A stretch of DNA of 45,120 nt from Deltaproteobacteria bacterium (lineage in GTDB: Bacteria > Desulfobacterota > DSM-4660 > Desulfatiglandales > HGW-15): contig JAFGGA010000085.1 of the NCBI GenBank assembly GCA_016930835.1, positions 1 to 45,120 on the forward strand, read 5' to 3'. Position 1 is the stretch's first letter, and each line of letters starts with the position of its first letter. A model generated the notes under the pieces. That model was not told the DNA's origin. It saw only the letters and a program-made list of their open reading frames with translations, and searched no databases. This document shows, piece by piece, positions 1 to 8,656 of this stretch. The position numbers were made by a program, and so were the translations under genes.

Positions 1-82
1 GCGAAGGCCGGAATCCAGTCTTTTCAGATAGTTACATGGACTCTGGACCCCGGCCTTCGCCGGGGTGACGACTTTTTACGAG
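1..82 (-). repeat. Dispersed inverted-repeat element, family A copy 1 (cut by window edge)
   Basis: This stretch is the reverse complement of 21171-21252 with one mismatch that I can find over 82 bases. It ends in the same 14-base terminus, CGACTTTTTACGAG. The other end lies outside the window. It has no coding capacity and resembles a non-autonomous miniature element or an intergenic REP-like unit. Confidence 0.85.
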
Positions 83-103
83 TATGTCAAATTTGTCGTT
101 TGG

Positions 104-208
104 TCAAAAGATCGCCGAGCAATGAGGAAGTACCGGTGAAAAGGCAAGTAACGAGGCCGGAAAGATAAGACAGGTTAGAGGCATCATTACAGATATCCAC
201 CTTTTCAT
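104..208 (-). CDS. Short exported-peptide ORF or truncated gene next to repeat A1
   Basis: A 34-codon frame starts at 208 behind a good AAAGGAG ribosome site, 11 bases after the stop of the gene at 220-711. It reads like a signal peptide: basic start (MKRW), then a hydrophobic stretch (PLTCLIFPASLLAF), then a stop about 20 bases before repeat A1. The start looks real, but the product is too short for a known family. It may be the 5' stump of a gene whose remainder was lost when the repeat arrived. A true small peptide cannot be excluded. Confidence 0.3.
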   Translation of the reverse strand: MKRWISVMMPLTCLIFPASLLAFSPVLPHCSAIF

Positions 209-219
209 GATGGACTCCT

Positions 220-711
220 TTAGTATGTATGCATACCTTCGATATCTACGATTTCGAACCATTCCTGAAGCATATCGAACCATTTATCCCTGGAGGCCTT
301 TCTGGCCTCATCCACGGCAGCTTGATTCGGTCCAACGAACAGAATCACTTTTTGCCCCACATTCCATGCCTGGGGCTTAAAGAACATTTTTCCCGTCCCG
401 TCCTTACTGATTGATTGGAATTCTTCAACCGTAAGGGCCTGTTTTGCGATCTCACCAATCCCTCCTGGTTCATTCACACTGCCCATCACCACGATATAAA
501 GTTCATTTCTATATTTCAAAAAGGCATCCGGTGTGATGATCTTGATAGGAACTTCTTTGATTTCTAGAAATTCAAACCAATTCAATGATGCCTTTTGCGT
601 CGCTTTACTGGCTACAACGATAAGATCATTTGCTATTGCGATATTTAGAAAGCCAAAGATCAGAATGGTCAAAAAGATTGTCAGTAAAATAGTTACTTTC
701 TTCATTTTCAT
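220..711 (-). CDS. Exported protein of unknown function, 163 aa
   Basis: The product begins with a clear signal peptide: MKMKK, then about 20 hydrophobic residues, with likely cleavage after AIA at about residue 27. The mature part of about 135 residues has no membrane segment. It carries two alpha/beta-looking blocks, including YIVVMGSVNEPGG near residue 75 and VILFVGPNQAAVDEAR near residue 122. The AGGAGG site 8 bases before 711 supports this start over an out-of-frame ATG just upstream. I do not recognise the family. It is divergent from the GntR regulator at 947 and shares a 235-base control region with it, so the regulator may control it. Location is probably periplasmic. Confidence 0.6.
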   Translation of the reverse strand: MKMKKVTILLTIFLTILIFGFLNIAIANDLIVVASKATQKASLNWFEFLEIKEVPIKIITPDAFLKYRNELYIVVMGSVNEPGGIGEIAKQALTVEEFQSISKDGTGKMFFKPQAWNVGQKVILFVGPNQAAVDEARKASRDKWFDMLQEWFEIVDIEGMHTY

Positions 712-740
712 GTCATTCGCCTCCTAAGAGTTTTAATCGG

Positions 741-862
741 TTATCCCCAAATATTTTGATAAAGCCGTAAGAGTTCATTCACGAGATATGAATTTATGAT
801 ATTGCCTAGTTGGGGATAAATGGTTTAAGGTAGAAGGTAGTACCATAGTTTGCGTTACCTTC
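741..862. promoter_or_regulatory. Two inverted repeats between divergent genes (candidate GntR operators)
   Basis: TTATCCCCAA (741-750) and TTGGGGATAA (810-819) are a perfect 10-base inverted pair about 70 bases apart. GAAGGTA (833-839) and TACCTTC (856-862) form a second pair closer to the regulator. Both lie in the control region shared by the exported protein and the FadR-type regulator. Binding by the regulator, or looping between the distant arms, is an inference. Confidence 0.35.
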
Positions 863-946
863 TTCCAAATAAGACTTGAAGTCAAGGCTTTTTTTATATA
901 ATTTTTATATTAGAAAAATGAATGGATTGAAGCAGATGGGGAGACA

Positions 947-1705
947 ATGGAATTATTTAAAAAAATAAATAGGTTAACCGTGGCAAAGGAAATTATGCTT
1001 CAAATAAAGGAAGCCATTTTGAACGGTCAATTAAAGTCCGGAGAGAAAATACCCTCGGAAAGAGAACTAACTGAACGGTTCAATGTTAGTCGAAATATGG
1101 TCCGTGAAGCCATTCGGGGTCTTGAAATGAGTGGTTATCTGGAAATACAGCAAGGTCCCTTTGGTGGGGCTTTTGTTAAAGATTTTACCCATGATAGACT
1201 ATCGACCGGTTTTTTAGACTTCTACATTGCCGATAAACTGACTGTTCACGAACTGAATCAGGCGCGACTTTACCTTGAACCGGAGGTGGCGAGACTTGCA
1301 GCGAAAAATATCCATTCAAAAGACCGCAAGCGCATCAGGGATGCGCTTAAAGAAGAGATATTTGCAGAAAAATTGGAAGATCGCTTGAAAAGTCTGACAG
1401 CCGTTCACCTCGTCCTGGCGGAAATGTGTGACAACTATTTTTATGAGATATGGGTGAATTCTTTGATTCGTATCACACATGAAATTGTTTTAAATACATT
1501 TCAGGCTGGAGACGTCCCCATACACGGGACAGGTCAGCATGATCAGATCGTGGAGATGGTTCTTGAAGGGAACCCGGAAGGTGCTGCGCAGGCGATGAAA
1601 GATCACCTAATCCAATTTGCCGAGGCCTTTATTGCTCTTGATAAGAAATATAGAAAAAAAATGTCAATGGATTCTCCGGCACTCAAGGGTTTGGCCGGTA
1701 AATAG
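947..1705 (+). CDS. GntR-family regulator, FadR/FCD subgroup
   Basis: This is a DNA-binding transcriptional regulator of 252 residues, a normal length for the FadR subgroup. Residues about 10-75 form the winged helix-turn-helix, with the family signature LKSGEKIPSERELTERF and VSRNMVREAIRGLEMSGYL. Residues about 95-235 fit the all-helical FCD ligand domain, which usually binds small organic acids through a metal. The ATG at 947 follows a modest GGGGAG. It is divergent from the exported protein at 220-711. The ligand is unknown; family members often control organic-acid or sugar-acid use. Confidence 0.88.
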   Translation: MELFKKINRLTVAKEIMLQIKEAILNGQLKSGEKIPSERELTERFNVSRNMVREAIRGLEMSGYLEIQQGPFGGAFVKDFTHDRLSTGFLDFYIADKLTVHELNQARLYLEPEVARLAAKNIHSKDRKRIRDALKEEIFAEKLEDRLKSLTAVHLVLAEMCDNYFYEIWVNSLIRITHEIVLNTFQAGDVPIHGTGQHDQIVEMVLEGNPEGAAQAMKDHLIQFAEAFIALDKKYRKKMSMDSPALKGLAGK

Positions 1706-2081
1706 TCTTTTGCGCATAAGCTTGAAAAATTTCGGCAAAACATTTTCTCCATGCACCCTGCGAGCCTCCATCGGGCCTGAGAGCAGGGTCAAAGGCGATG
1801 AGAGACCGGGTTTCATCGTTCATTGATCATTTCGTATTCATTGGATCCGCGCAGCTTTTACGCCAAGCGCAACCCATGCAATAGGCGCCTATCCAGGATG
1901 TGTCGTGCAAATCCATAACCCATGAAACCGGCACGGGATCGTATGAAATGATGCCAGGCGCCAGGTTGCTTTTCACTCCATTTTGGATGCCAAGGCCGGA
2001 CCCGGTAAAAAGCCCAGCCCCGGATAGACAAACCTACTGTCGATTCCTGGTGGACTGTCAGCGGATCGATCTCAAGATGGA
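1706..2081. other. Intergenic stretch without a recognisable gene
   Basis: Open frames here are short, lack ribosome sites and show no familiar motif. The two neighbouring genes converge on this gap, but I see no strong stem followed by a T-run. The sequence may be old decayed coding DNA. Confidence 0.5.
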
Positions 2082-3047
2082 TTATCCCTTCTCCATATCC
2101 CGGTGTTGTACGGATAGAAATAATCCCATCTTTGCTAGTTCATGCTGAAAAGACTCCGCCAACCGGTTGACGATTACGACAGACCGATGCCTCCCGCCCG
2201 TACATCCCACGGCGATGGTAAGATGGGTCTTCATCTCCCTTTGATAGAGCGGGATCAGAAATCGAATGAGGTTTTCAAAATGCCGCAAAAATTCCTTTGT
2301 CTCTTCCCATCGCAGGACATATTCGGTTACTTTTGGGTGATCACCTTTCAATTTTCCAAGTTCTTCAATAAAATACGGATTGGGCAAAAAGCGGACATCC
2401 ATCAGGATATCGGCTTCAAAAGGTATCCCGAAGCTGTATCCAAAAGAAATGAAGGAGACTGTCATCTTGTTAGGGGTCGTCTCCTCCTGGACATATTTTT
2501 GTATTTTTTCTTTGAGTTGATGAACACTCATCGTCGATGTATCAATTACCTGATCCGCCATCTCCCTTAAAAATTGGAGCCGCTTTCGCTCCAATTGGAG
2601 TCCTTCCCTGATAGAACCGCCCACTGCCAAAGGATGTTGACGACGAGTCTCACGAAACCGCTTTATCAAAACCGCGTCGGAAGACTCCAAAAAGATAATT
2701 TCGATGTGATATCCTTCTTTTTTTAGATCATGGATAACGCCACGAGATTCCGTGGAAAGATCAGTCTCCCCTGAAGTTTCTTGAATATTCAATGTAAAAT
2801 TTTTTCTGTTGAGGGCATCCGGCGTCTCTTGGCGTATGGGGTGTGAAGCCTCCTCCCTGATGTCCTTCACCACCGCCACCTTGGATATCTTTCCACCGGA
2901 TTCTTCACAGAGTTCCAGTAATTTCGGTAACAGAAGAATGGGAAGATTATCGACACAATAATAACCAACATCTTCTAATGCCTTGATAGCCATGGTTTTA
3001 CCGGACCCGGAAAGACCGCTGATGAGGATCACCCGAATATTTCTCAT
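2082..3047 (-). CDS. rapZ: RNase adapter / nucleotide-binding protein RapZ (YvcJ family)
   Basis: RapZ-family proteins bind nucleotides and, in enterobacteria, adapt RNase E to the small RNA GlmZ to control GlmS. The Walker A motif GLSGSGKT lies at residues 11-18. YYCVDNLP follows, then FLESSDAVLIKRFRETRRQHPL, and the C-terminal GCTGGRHRSV with a final HRD, all typical of the family. I chose the ATG at 3047 because GGAG sits 6 bases before it; an ATG 21 bases upstream has poor spacing. At 321 residues it is longer than the usual 285 or so. An insert of about 35 residues follows the VKDIREE motif. It lies 100 bases downstream of the yvcK-like gene in the same direction, a conserved pairing. 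glmM nearby is consistent with amino-sugar control. Confidence 0.9.
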   Translation of the reverse strand: MRNIRVILISGLSGSGKTMAIKALEDVGYYCVDNLPILLLPKLLELCEESGGKISKVAVVKDIREEASHPIRQETPDALNRKNFTLNIQETSGETDLSTESRGVIHDLKKEGYHIEIIFLESSDAVLIKRFRETRRQHPLAVGGSIREGLQLERKRLQFLREMADQVIDTSTMSVHQLKEKIQKYVQEETTPNKMTVSFISFGYSFGIPFEADILMDVRFLPNPYFIEELGKLKGDHPKVTEYVLRWEETKEFLRHFENLIRFLIPLYQREMKTHLTIAVGCTGGRHRSVVIVNRLAESFQHELAKMGLFLSVQHRDMEKG

Positions 3048-3147
3048 TTTATACTCCGTACCGAGCATACATCCTTTTTTACTCAGGACTTCTCATGCAC
3101 TTACTGACACAAGGTTTCCGAATGACGTAATTTTTGACAACACGGAA

Positions 3148-5370
3148 TCATTCATCATCATGCAAAAATACCACATTACGGAAGAATTTTATAAGGGCCT
3201 GTTTGCGTGTGTACTCTTCCAGTTGATAGGGGATAAGATTTTTGGGTGACCACCGGAGGATGGACATCTCATATTCCATGATCGCGCCATACGCATTATT
3301 CAAATACCAGGCGTACAAAAGCCCAAAGAGCAATCCCGGGGGCAGAAATCCTTCTTGATCATTAATCGTGATTCCAAACGTGTTCGGGTCGCGCGGGCTT
3401 TGCAACAATCGGGACAATCTAAGATACCATCGTAAAGCTGCATCGTTGAGAAAACATGCCCGCTCATCCGCGGGGCGTAACCGGATCTCATAGCGCCTCA
3501 TCCCCCAGGAAGCGCCGTCCTGCTCATTTACCCAGTTGCGACTTTCTATATACCGCCCGAGCAGCGACTCACCCAGCGCCGTGAGTAGATTGTCACGCAG
3601 GATTTCTGGATCTTCACCCGCTTTCTCATGAATCTTTAGTAGGCTATCTTCCGGATCATAATATCCAAGGACGTTATCCCATTCATCGCTCCTGGTCCAT
3701 TTACGAGCGGGAATGATTTTCGCCCCGGAAAAGAATTTCAGGTGCTCAATACGGATGTCACGGTTCTCCCAAACCAGTTCATGCATGATATTTTTAAGAT
3801 TTTTCGGGTTAAACCTTTTCTCCTCCAGTAACGCACCCGCTCCAGCGTGGTAAGAATAAAGAAGAGGTGAATCCGGACAGATCCGATCACCGGCGTTTTT
3901 AGGAAATGGCCGTGGTGACACAGGCGCCCGTTTGAGGTTTAAACGCTGGTGAGCGATGAGAAGTGCCCGGATGGCCAGAGAAAATTTTTGGGGGTCGTGA
4001 TGTATGACGCCCGCAAGCCCCAATTGCTTCATGGAATAAATGGTAGCCTCCAGTGGGAGTATGCCTAGCTTTTCAACGCGACTGCGGTCGAGATAAATCG
4101 GACTTTTGCCTTCCAGTGCGTAGTTTCGAATCACGTCACCCGGAATATGTTCCAGGTTGGCACTCAAAACCACATCGAACAGACCCCCGGAACCGCCCGC
4201 GACATTCTGGTCATATGCCTCCACCAACTCAGAAACATAAAATCCGCGATTCCCTCTCCGTCTTGATACATCAGTCTCTCCGGCCTGAACCCAGAAGTTT
4301 GCGCCAAGGATTTTCAGTGCCTTCCGGTTTTTCCTGATTGCCTGTGCAATGGGTGTAAGCTGCAGGATCGGCATAATGCTCGTATAGAGACTACCCGGTG
4401 CGAAAAGGATAAGGTCCGCCTTCTGAATCGCCTTAAGTAAGGTTTCACTGATATGTGGTGTTTCGCAACATTCAATAGATAGATGATCAATCGGCAAGAG
4501 ACGCCTGGTGACGGCCGATTTGCTCTGCCCCCTGACTGCGACCCCATTGCTGTATCGCAATATCAGTTGTCCGGGCGTGGCTGTCGCGGGATGCAGAAAT
4601 CCGGGAGTCACTCCTATGGCCCTGGAGAGGATCTCAATTCCGTTTGAAATGACTTCCGTATCCGGCGGGTAGATTCCCATTTCATCGGCCGAGCTGAAGA
4701 TAGCCGCTGCGAGCATCAGGTTTCCCAGACAGTGTCCTCCAGGAATGACGACAGGCCCTTTCCCCTTTGTAGAGATATATCTGCCCAAGGACGAAAAGAG
4801 GTCTTTGAGAGGCTCCGGACAGTATCTCCTCATGGGCTTAGGTACGATCAGGAGAGGGTTGACGACGTATCGGAAATCCCTCATACCTTTCGGAAATCTG
4901 TGATTAAAAATACCGTGAATGACGCGAATGAGCTGTCCGGTCAAATAACCATCCATACCATATGCTTCTTGAAGATTTTCCAGCTTGATAAGGGAAAGAA
5001 GGACCTTGCGAATATCTCCAATTCCTATAATCGGTAATTGTTGTAAAAGCAGTCCTGTTGATCCCCCGTCATCCGTCGTACAGACAACGACATCCATCAA
5101 TGGAAATTCCTGTTTAAGACCTACAAATGGATCTTCAGGCCAGCTGTCAAGACGGGAATTGCCGCCAATTACTGTAGAGAGGCCGGTCCCACCTCCGAAA
5201 ATAACCACCCTTGTGTTTTGGCATGTAGATGCCCGGATTTCCCTGGCCAGATCTGATATGGAGCTTTGATGAGGTCCGCTTGGACGAGTCTGGTTAATCA
5301 CCGTCTCCAGGAGCTGGTCAAGATAATGGCCGAACTGTGAGATCTTCATTGGCGATAACTTTCTCCTCAT
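3148..5370 (-). CDS. yvcK: YvcK/CofD-like protein with long C-terminal extension
   Basis: The N-terminal half (about residues 50-430) is a CofD/YvcK Rossmann-type domain: VVIFGGGTGLSTVIGG, VVVCTTDDGGSTGLL, GIGDIRKVLLSL and DLILFAPGSLYTSIMP. YvcK binds UDP-sugars and is needed for gluconeogenic growth and cell-wall balance in Gram-positives. Typical YvcK is about 320-330 residues; this one is 740. The last 300 residues, from about ELVWENRDIRIEHLKFF on, match no domain I recognise. The ATG at 5370 is preferred over the TTG at 5373 because AAGGA then lies 8 bases upstream. It precedes rapZ on the same strand, probably in one transcript. Confidence 0.82.
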   Translation of the reverse strand: MRRKLSPMKISQFGHYLDQLLETVINQTRPSGPHQSSISDLAREIRASTCQNTRVVIFGGGTGLSTVIGGNSRLDSWPEDPFVGLKQEFPLMDVVVCTTDDGGSTGLLLQQLPIIGIGDIRKVLLSLIKLENLQEAYGMDGYLTGQLIRVIHGIFNHRFPKGMRDFRYVVNPLLIVPKPMRRYCPEPLKDLFSSLGRYISTKGKGPVVIPGGHCLGNLMLAAAIFSSADEMGIYPPDTEVISNGIEILSRAIGVTPGFLHPATATPGQLILRYSNGVAVRGQSKSAVTRRLLPIDHLSIECCETPHISETLLKAIQKADLILFAPGSLYTSIMPILQLTPIAQAIRKNRKALKILGANFWVQAGETDVSRRRGNRGFYVSELVEAYDQNVAGGSGGLFDVVLSANLEHIPGDVIRNYALEGKSPIYLDRSRVEKLGILPLEATIYSMKQLGLAGVIHHDPQKFSLAIRALLIAHQRLNLKRAPVSPRPFPKNAGDRICPDSPLLYSYHAGAGALLEEKRFNPKNLKNIMHELVWENRDIRIEHLKFFSGAKIIPARKWTRSDEWDNVLGYYDPEDSLLKIHEKAGEDPEILRDNLLTALGESLLGRYIESRNWVNEQDGASWGMRRYEIRLRPADERACFLNDAALRWYLRLSRLLQSPRDPNTFGITINDQEGFLPPGLLFGLLYAWYLNNAYGAIMEYEMSILRWSPKNLIPYQLEEYTRKQALIKFFRNVVFLHDDE

Positions 5371-5757
5371 CAAAAGAATCCTTCACTCTAAAGACTCGGG
5401 GATCGACACCGATCAGATGCGATAATCATAATCTTATCAAAGAAGAAAACTATATGGAGATAGCCTTTACGTGTCAATGAGAAAATAAGATATGTCATCA
5501 AGGCATCCATCATCCCCGACCCCCTTTCTAAATCGATAAAAAGGGAAACTTCAAATGAAACCGGTTATGGACGTTACTGAAAAATAATCATTTAAATAAG
5601 CAAAAAGCTCGAATTGAATTTATCATGGACACCGATGCCCCGCGAGAATCGATCAGATCTATAGGCACGGCAGGTGATCAGATGGAGTTGAAGCGGTTCG
5701 ATATTTTGTTTGAAAATATTGCGAATTTCTTATATAGACCTATTTTTGGAGAATGCC
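5371..5757. other. Intergenic stretch between divergent genes, no gene seen
   Basis: AT-rich, with no open frame carrying a ribosome site. It should hold the promoters for the yvcK-like gene (leftward) and for the remnant/glmM unit (rightward), but no strong -35/-10 pair stands out. Confidence 0.4.
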
Positions 5758-5904
5758 ATGGATCTGAAACCGCCAGCTTACGATAAGGTGGCGCGACTCA
5801 TTTAAAAAGGGGCTGATATCCCCAATCCATTAAGCATGGATCTGGACGAAGAGGTAAAGATCGACCATATATCCAGTAAAGGAGTAAAGATCTATCCCGG
5901 GTGA
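5758..5904 (+). pseudogene. Remnant of a nucleotidyltransferase/hexapeptide-repeat protein N terminus
   Basis: An ATG with GGAG 6 bases upstream opens a frame that stops at TAA (5803-5805). It then continues in the same frame through KGADIPNPLSMDLDEEV and ISSKGVKIYPG to TGA at 5902. That text resembles the start of large UDP-sugar pyrophosphorylase-like proteins with left-handed beta-helix repeats (motif like GVxIPNPESV...GVxIHPG), which I know only from memory of the family. Nothing of the rest is visible before glmM. I infer a decayed gene, although its ribosome site is still intact. Confidence 0.42.
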
Positions 5905-6050
5905 GGGTATTAAAACTGTTCGTAAAATGATTTTTTGAGCCATTGCAGGGTCGGTTTCCGGAAGCTTGCTTCGTATAATGAATGATATCATTGAATGTAG
6001 CCCCGGAGCCTGCTGTGAGGAAGGTCATTTTTTTGTAGGGAGATACTTTG

Positions 6051-7400
6051 ATGCGTAAATTATTCGGTACCGACGGAGTTCGCGGTGAGGCGAACAAATA
6101 TCCCATGAACGCTGAAACCGCATTGGCCTTAGGGCAGGCGGTTGTCTACACCTTAAAAAAAGGACACGCTCACCCGAAAGTCGTGATCGGCAAGGATACC
6201 CGTATCTCAGGAGACATGCTTGAAAGCTCCCTTGAAGCAGGCATCACCTCGATGGGGGGTGATTCTTATCCGCTGGGGATCTTGCCCACTCCGGGGATCG
6301 CTTTCGTCGCCCAGAGCATGCGTGCGAACGCGGGGATCGTCATTTCCGCTTCACACAATCCATATCAGGATAACGGCATAAAGATCTTCGCCGGTAGCGG
6401 CTTCAAGCTGTCCGATGAACAGGAGGAGGCAATTGAGGATTTGATGCTGAGCAACACCCTCCATGAACTGGTACCTCAGGTTAAAGAGATGGGGCGGATT
6501 TTTTCGATGGAAGACGTTAATGGACGCTACATCGTATTCTTGAAAAATACATTCCCGAGAGATCTATCCATTGAGGGGATAAAGATTGTCCTGGATACGG
6601 CCAACGGCGCCACCTATAGAGTCGCTCCGGCAGTTTTCCGGGAACTGGGGGCCGATGTAGAGGTTATCCATAATAGACCGAACGGCATTAATATAAATGA
6701 TCATTGCGGATCTCAGCATACGCGGAATCTTAGCGAAAAGGTTGTTGAGAGCGCTGCTTCCATGGGGCTTGCCTTTGACGGGGATGGAGACCGATTGATA
6801 GCGGTCGATGAAAAAGGCGATGAAATAACCGGTGATCAGATTCTGCTCATATGCGCCAACGCCCTCAAAAAACAGGGTAAACTGAACAATGATTTGCTCG
6901 TAACAACCGTGATGAGCAATCTGGGATTAAGGGTCGCATGCAAGAAATATGGTTTGAAACACCATGCGTCCAAGGTAGGAGACCGTTATGTTCTGGAAGA
7001 TATGTTGCGGTTGGGCAGCGTGATCGGGGGCGAAAATTCAGGCCATATGATATTCCTTGATCAGCACACAACAGGAGACGGGATCGTTGCTGCATTGCAA
7101 TTGCTGGCCGCCATGGTCAGGTCAGGCAAGCCCCTATCGGAACTTGCCAAAATGATGGATATTTATCCCCAGAAATTGATCAATTTGGACGTTAAGAGCA
7201 AACCTGATATCGCGACCGTCCCTGAAGTCATGGGAGTCATAGAGAGGGTTGAGAAAGCATTAGGCGAGGAAGGGCGCGTCCTTGTTAGGTATTCCGGAAC
7301 CCAGAACATGTGCAGGGTTATGGTTGAGGGGCCATCGGATTCGGTAACGGAAACATACTGCAAAGAGATCGCTGATATCGTAAAAAGCGTTCTCGGATAG
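6051..7400 (+). CDS. glmM: Phosphoglucosamine mutase
   Basis: GlmM converts glucosamine-6-phosphate to glucosamine-1-phosphate in the cytoplasm, on the route to UDP-GlcNAc for peptidoglycan and lipopolysaccharide. The start RKLFGTDGVRG, the phosphoserine loop ISASHNP (Ser101), the metal loop AFDGDGDR, the substrate loop GGENSGH and the C-terminal phosphate loop RYSGTQN are all intact. Length is 449 residues, as expected. The ATG at 6051 follows AGGGAG by 8 bases; a TTG one codon upstream is less likely. RapZ encoded nearby controls amino-sugar synthesis in enterobacteria, so the neighbourhood is functionally coherent. Confidence 0.96.
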   Translation: MRKLFGTDGVRGEANKYPMNAETALALGQAVVYTLKKGHAHPKVVIGKDTRISGDMLESSLEAGITSMGGDSYPLGILPTPGIAFVAQSMRANAGIVISASHNPYQDNGIKIFAGSGFKLSDEQEEAIEDLMLSNTLHELVPQVKEMGRIFSMEDVNGRYIVFLKNTFPRDLSIEGIKIVLDTANGATYRVAPAVFRELGADVEVIHNRPNGININDHCGSQHTRNLSEKVVESAASMGLAFDGDGDRLIAVDEKGDEITGDQILLICANALKKQGKLNNDLLVTTVMSNLGLRVACKKYGLKHHASKVGDRYVLEDMLRLGSVIGGENSGHMIFLDQHTTGDGIVAALQLLAAMVRSGKPLSELAKMMDIYPQKLINLDVKSKPDIATVPEVMGVIERVEKALGEEGRVLVRYSGTQNMCRVMVEGPSDSVTETYCKEIADIVKSVLG

Positions 7401-7444
7401 GTGCAAGATCCACTGTTAACGGGGGTAAAACATCTTGGAAAGCC

Positions 7445-8167
7445 TTACTCGACTGTCGCGATCACCACAACCTTGTACCCTTGTTCAGTCACGTTCCGTG
7501 CGTTGGAGTAGATCATGATGTAATCCAATAAACGCCCAGCTTCCTTGCCCACAATCTCGAAAGGAATCTCCCGTATTTCGCCGGGCCGGATGATCATGTT
7601 CCCTGATGTCGCCCCGTCAAAAAAGACCATCCCGGATTTTTTGGATTCCACTTTTGTGATTTCCAGATCCGCATCACCAGTATTTTTAGCCATAATAAGG
7701 AGTTTTACCGGTTCATTGATCTTTATCTCTCCGGCTGAAACCTTTCTGGGATCGACATCAAGGACTCCCATGGGAACGGGTTCAACATAGCCTACAAGAT
7801 TGATGATGGCTCTTCTTTCCTGGTGCTCCTGATCTATGAATACGGTGACATATTTTTCAAATTTGCCGGGGAACTTATAGGTATTGTAGCTGATCTTGAG
7901 TTCCGCCGTTTCTCCCGGTTTTATATCGCGCTGGCCCAGCACGGTGGAGGTGCATGCTCAGCTGGTGGTTACATTGGTGATTTTCAGTGGTTGATCTCCC
8001 GCGTTGAAAAGTTTGATAACTTTTTCAGCCACGACCCCTTCAACCATGTTCCCGAAATCGACACGGGTTTCGCTCAAGACCAGGTTGGCCCCTGGCCAGG
8101 CCCTGAGCGGCACCAAAATGAGCAGCGCCAGACCAATACACATAATTGATTTTTTTATCATTTGCAT
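7445..8167 (-). CDS. DUF1573 exported protein with in-frame UGA, putative selenoprotein
   Basis: Read through an in-frame TGA (7958-7960, codon 70), this is one 240-residue protein. It has a signal peptide (MQMIKKS plus a hydrophobic stretch), a DUF1573 Ig-like domain and a second Ig-like domain (about residues 125-240). DUF1573 proteins carry a conserved S-C-G-C-T motif after the first strands. Here the frame reads TTS-[UGA]-ACTS, so UGA replaces the first Cys and the second Cys (72) is kept. The frame is open on both sides and shows no other lesion. A hairpin fitting the bacterial SECIS rule starts 14 bases after the UGA. The ATG at 8167 follows AAGGAAGGG by 8 bases. It is last in the leftward operon, 21 bases after the cytochrome. 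A plain nonsense mutation is the alternative. Confidence 0.68.
7927..7960 (-). promoter_or_regulatory. Candidate bacterial SECIS element with its UGA codon
   Basis: Downstream of the UGA on the minus strand, after a 14-base spacer, CGTGCTG (7943-7937) pairs with CAGCGCG (7933-7927). This gives seven pairs including one G-U, around a GGC loop. The loop begins 21 bases after the UGA and starts with G. Published bacterial SECIS rules ask for a loop 16-37 bases from the UGA with a G in its first two positions, and this hairpin meets both. Confidence 0.55.
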
Positions 8168-8188
8168 GTTAAGACCCTTCCTTCAAGT

Positions 8189-8656
8189 TCACGGTGCACC
8201 ATGAACCAGTGCTTTCTTTTTCTCATAATTAAAGTCTTTATCCTGGCCCTCTGTGTGACAGGCGCGGCATAGGTCCTCACCAGGCCTTCCCACGATCTTC
8301 GAGGCATCTCCGTCGCTTTCCACGTGCGCCCGTCCCGGACCATGGCAGGACTCACACTGTACGCCCTTGAGCTCCGGTGTCAGTTCCATGTCGATAAAAC
8401 CGCCGTCTTTTTCATAGGCGACAACATGGCACCTGACGCATTCGGGTATGGACTGCTTCTCAGGTCCCTGCTTTGCAAGGTTTTCGAACGCTTTTGCGTG
8501 GCCCGTTTTCTCCCAGCCATCCACAACATCGTCATGACAGTCCCCGCATGCGGTGTAACCTACGTAATCACCGAATATCTCGGCCATGCCGACATGGCAT
8601 GTCCAGAGGATGGCCAGGATAACGACTATATAAAACATGATTCGATATATCCGCAT
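8189..8656 (-). CDS. Four-haem c-type cytochrome (cytochrome c554-like)
   Basis: This 155-residue exported electron carrier has four CxxCH haem motifs: CGDCH (37-41), CVRCH (73-77), CESCH (101-105) and CRACH (130-134). An N-terminal hydrophobic segment serves as signal peptide or anchor. Spacing and the text GYTACGDCHDDVVDGW resemble the cytochrome c554 family found in sulfate and nitrogen metabolisers. I chose the ATG at 8656, with AGGA just upstream, over a TTG 15 codons earlier. The gene precedes the DUF1573 protein by 21 bases, so the two periplasmic redox proteins are probably co-made. Additional His residues could be distal haem ligands. Confidence 0.85.
   Translation of the reverse strand: MRIYRIMFYIVVILAILWTCHVGMAEIFGDYVGYTACGDCHDDVVDGWEKTGHAKAFENLAKQGPEKQSIPECVRCHVVAYEKDGGFIDMELTPELKGVQCESCHGPGRAHVESDGDASKIVGRPGEDLCRACHTEGQDKDFNYEKKKALVHGAP

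Noticed and set aside
1900-2148. 82-codon frame after the GntR gene
   Set aside because: It overlaps the 3' end of rapZ on the other strand and shows no motif or ribosome site.
7900-7957. Alternative SECIS hairpin GCAC-CTCCACC-GTGC just after the UGA
   Set aside because: Its loop has no G in the first two positions and the stem is only four pairs, so the GGC-loop stem was preferred.
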